From Chara braunii (taxonomy: Eukaryota > Streptophyta > Charophyceae > Charales > Characeae), in assembly GCA_003427395.1 (NCBI GenBank), contig BFEA01000830.1:243377-267938 (forward strand): a stretch of 24,562 nucleotides of DNA, read 5' to 3'. A model generated the notes under the pieces. That model ran no database searches. It was not told where the DNA came from and worked only from the letters and a program-made list of their open reading frames with translations. This document shows, in pieces, positions 24,498-24,562 of this stretch (position 1 is its first letter; each line of letters begins with the position of its first letter). Both the position numbers and the translations under genes were made by a program.

Positions 24498-24562
<65 letters not shown>
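24498..24562 (+). repeat. CT dinucleotide microsatellite
   Basis: An uninterrupted run of CT units of more than 60 bases that reaches the window edge. Confidence 0.98.

Overview
This is repeat-dominated nuclear DNA from a eukaryote. It has one convincing protein-coding gene, a decayed Ty3/gypsy retrotransposon, two LINE tails, several poly(A)-tailed retroposons and many small fold-back (MITE-like) elements. Long GAT/ATC microsatellites, homopolymer runs, CT tracts and two N gaps complete the picture. The Ty3 polymerase wording and the overall repeat landscape remind me of a charophyte green alga such as Chara braunii. That is recollection and inference, not something provable here. No bacterial operon, rRNA, CRISPR or intact tRNA gene is visible.

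Layout. 1-2.2 kb: a retroposon end, two tandem copies of a ~500-bp repeat (family E) and a long GAT tract. 2.2-4.1 kb: a GC-rich palindromic patch, a SINE-like copy (family G, minus) and a LINE ORF2 tail (minus). 4.1-5.8 kb: a degenerate array of the family E core. 5.8-7.7 kb: unassigned DNA, a 171-bp palindromic element, a diverged ~130-bp tandem array holding a second family G copy, and fresh 41- and 44-bp tandem duplications. 7.96-8.7 kb: a fold-back element and a second LINE tail (plus) interrupted by a 95-bp poly(A) insertion with a 19-bp target duplication. 8.7-9.9 kb: more GAT and family E. 9.95-13.8 kb: a 5'-truncated Ty3/gypsy element (RT, RNase H, integrase, chromodomain-like tail, polypurine tract, putative 3' LTR). 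14.2-14.3 kb: a U6 snRNA retropseudogene (minus). 14.4 kb: an assembly gap. 14.5-14.9 kb: a triplicated unit. 14.97-16.51 kb: an intronless APC-superfamily amino acid permease gene. 16.5-20.6 kb: tRNA-like fragments, SINE-like elements and at least three families of hairpin elements, two of which occur as an ordered pair twice. 20.9-23.5 kb: a nest of hAT-like inverted-repeat elements, fold-backs and TA microsatellites. 23.5-24.56 kb: no gene seen, ending in a CT microsatellite.

The permease is probably the only functioning host gene. Everything else reads as layered insertion and decay. The retroposon tails (LINE, SINE, U6) fit one LINE-type copying machinery. The Ty3 element carries nonsense changes that all fit loss of methylated cytosines. 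Several hairpin families recur within a few kb, which points to local activity of non-autonomous DNA elements. Many short open frames, such as the His-, Met- or Asp-rich ones in the GAT tracts, are low-complexity artefacts and are not annotated.
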